Source: Phoenix dactylifera
Lineage: Eukaryota > Streptophyta > Magnoliopsida > Arecales > Arecaceae
Assembly (NCBI RefSeq): GCF_009389715.1
Contig: NC_052397.1
Location: forward strand, 13,583,355-13,647,354
DNA: 64,000 nucleotides
Reading direction: 5' to 3'
Part shown: positions 62,019 through 64,000 of the stretch, piece after piece
Layout: each line of letters starts with the position of its first letter
Position numbering within the stretch: position 1 is the first letter of the stretch
Translations under genes and position numbers: made by a program
The notes under the pieces: model-generated
What the model was told of the DNA's origin: nothing
The model's input: the letters and a program-made list of their open reading frames with translations, nothing else
Database searches by the model: none

Positions 62019-62346
62019 TTATTCCCTAATCAATTACGGTAATTGAACTCATTCTCAGAAAGTAGACATTGTTTGTGATTCATCTTCATTGTCTAGATCA
62101 TAAAATGTTTTAAAGAAGAATAACTTCAGTTGTAAACTATCATTTTCTTGGGTTGCTGCTTTTTGTTGCACTGCGGAGGCTCGGGCTCGGCTCGGCTTGT
62201 TAACAGGCCTATTATTTCCTAATGTCATCGAATACATTCTCAGAAAGTAGACATTGTTTCTGATTCATCTTTATTGTCTAGATCATAAAATGTTTTAAAG
62301 AAGAATAACTTCAGTTGTAAACTATCATTGTCTTGGTTTGCTGCTT
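61995..62346. repeat. Tandem duplication of hAT right end plus flank
   Basis: The last ~25 bases of the hAT element plus ~140 bases of flank (61995-62163) recur at about 62178-62346. Both copies carry TTAACAGGCCTATTATT, TTCTCAGAAAGTAGACATTG and TAGATCATAAAATGTTTTAA. The first copy has a few extra bases. Confidence 0.85.
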
Positions 62347-62826
62347 AAAATGACCTTGCAATGACATTAATTTTCGGCTTTCTAAAAGAAATTTCTGCTG
62401 GTACCAACCTAACATTCAACTCATCTGGTCTGATCAAGATCACTACATGCATGCCTTTTATCATATGATGCTTGTTGGAAATTCCTTTGGCGACTTGTAG
62501 ATTTTCTTTCTCTTTTCTCCCTTATTTTTTTTTTTCTTTTCGGCGAGCCGCTTTTGAAATTTGCGCTTCATCTTGGTTGATGAGCAGCATTTGAACTAGC
62601 CAAATTTAGTAGAATGGCACAAGCTGAGCAGGCTTATAATTTTGTTGTACGTAGTCCATCCAGGCCACAGGCTCCATGAACATGGAGGGTGGGGCAGTGC
62701 ATGGTAGCTAATTGCAGCTACAACATTTTGCGACTAAGGAACATCTCCTGCCTTGCTAGGTTGTAAACCATCAATGCTACTACTACAATAACTCCATTGC
62801 AATGTAAACCATTTGATAAATATTAT

Positions 62827-63128
62827 TGTAAAGATTCATACGGACGCGTATTTAGCTCCACATCGATTATTCGCCGGATAGATCTTCAGTACTTAAACAG
62901 AATCAAAAACTCAAATAATACCTTCCAACTAGCCATTTTAGGTGAAATCCTATATTGTTACAAATGGTATCAAAGCGGACTCGACTCATAACTTATGTAA
63001 ACTAGAAAATATTGTAACACGAATCCATTGGAGCTGACCATGAGTTGATCATGATATTTGTAATTAGATTTAAATAGATTTGAACCCTTAGCCTGATAAT
63101 GAACGTGTATAGAATTATGTCCAACAGG
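62827..63128 (+). mobile_element. TRIM-like LTR element, copy C
   Basis: The LTR (62827-62962, 136 bp) ends TTGTTACA and is followed by TGGTATCAAAGC (62965-62976), one base from the tRNA-Met primer-site consensus. The internal region resembles that of copies A and B. A 3' LTR is not seen. Confidence 0.65.
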
Positions 63129-63776
63129 TTGTTCACAGAAAGAAAAAAAAAATTGTATCGAAATATTTACAAATTCAGAATTCTGGATAAGTGTTCATGA
63201 AGTGTGCAAGCACAGCATGTACCAGCTTATAATTTATATATGAAGCAGCCAAGATAAACTGAGTTTGGGAAGTAGTAAAATTAAGAAAAATAAATCCTTT
63301 ATTTAGCCATCTTGCTAGACTTGATGATGTGTGCCTGCCCAGTTGGCAATTCTTAAGGTACTGCACGCAGAGGCAACGTGTGAAGAAACCACATGCCACG
63401 TGTTGGAGAGCTTCTCCCATATGCTCCCTTAGGACCACAAAAATAACATAAGATCTATTCCAGAACCATGAAATCTGAACCTAAGCTGCACCCATATCAA
63501 ACATTCTCCCAGAACCCTCGGATCTCCAATCAGAAAGCAGCTATTGTTCTCCATAATGTCCATATCATGCATTTGGTGCATAGAAACTAAGACAACAGCT
63601 GCCTCTCCGTAGATAACGGCCACAAAATTTTCCAGCTCAGTATTATTCCTACCACGTAAAAGATGCATGGCCACAAACAAAACATAGCAACCTTCTTTTC
63701 TCGCTGGATATGGTCTTCTTTTAGTTGGCTTGGAAGAAATGAAACTGAGAGTATCATGAGCTATGTGCTGAAAACT

Positions 63777-64000
63777 ATGCTCCGGCTACAGATTTCCGGC
63801 CATGCAATCAGAGACAACAGACTTCCATGTTCTGGAGGCTATCGGAACGAGCAGGTTCTTCGAGTTTGGCGAGTGAACTGCTCGTCGAGGTGGAACCATG
63901 TGAGCATTGTCAAGGCCTTGAAAGATGAGGCTGAAGGTGGTGCGGGTGGATTTGCTGGCCAAAGATGGGATCCTGGCTTGGAGATTGAAGTCCCCTTCGA
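63777..64000 (+). CDS. CGLD27: Ycf36/CGLD27-like plastid protein, first exon (cut by window)
   Basis: The frame reads MLRLQISGHAIRDNRLPCSG, a Ser/Arg-rich stretch that looks like a plastid transit peptide, then VSIVKALKDEAEGGAGGFAG and QRWDPGLEIEVPF at the edge. The last part resembles the start of the DUF1230 (Ycf36) domain of CGLD27, a conserved chloroplast protein of green plants and diatoms whose precise role is unclear. Most of the protein lies beyond the window. In-frame ATGs also exist at 63756 and 63663; 63777 is preferred because it gives the typical transit-peptide start. The family call comes from recognition of a short stretch, so it is moderate. Confidence 0.6.
   Translation, partial: MLRLQISGHAIRDNRLPCSGGYRNEQVLRVWRVNCSSRWNHVSIVKALKDEAEGGAGGFAGQRWDPGLEIEVPF

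Overview
This window is plant nuclear DNA. The genes have many small exons with GT-AG introns, introns reach 5-6 kb, the intergenic DNA is AT-rich, and transposon remnants are dense. Gene structures and the repeat families (miniature LTR elements with a tRNA-Met-type primer site, GC-rich hAT elements, GGTACCGG-type repeats) suggest a monocot, plausibly a palm. That assignment is inference from style, not from a search.

Six host genes are supported. Coding strand and positions: TAF4b, a TFIID subunit (+, enters from the left, to 12075); casein kinase II catalytic subunit alpha (+, 15539-30496, all ten exons resolved, 333 aa); a secreted LRR-only protein of the LRR1/SERK-ectodomain type (-, 41576-37782, seven exons, 212 aa); an At2g23090-like small zinc-finger protein (-, 50045-48100, 77 aa); a ubiquitin-RUB/NEDD8 fusion precursor (-, 59723-52099); and the first exon of a plastid Ycf36/CGLD27-like protein (+, 63777 to the right edge). 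They are unrelated housekeeping and defence-type genes with no operon-like arrangement.

Transposons fill most of the rest. Three hAT elements have recognisable 8-bp target-site duplications. Two of them carry sequence that looks captured from host genes: 43045-44391 holds the 5' part of an AP-5 complex beta gene, and 60803-62018 holds an unrecognised coding fragment. The third is a 217-bp element just upstream of the last UBQ-RUB exon. There is also a 5'-truncated LINE with a 15-bp target duplication, three TRIM-like copies, three tRNA-derived SINE candidates, a Copia-type zinc-knuckle gag fragment, a family of GGTACCGG-rich fold-back repeats with purine microsatellites inside, and several local tandem duplications, including an ~11-copy array of ~54-bp units.

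The points most worth following up are the gene-capturing hAT elements, a one-base insertion in the RUB exon that would remove the conjugating Gly-Gly end, and a possible two-exon gene between 31.4 and 33.7 kb that I could not identify.
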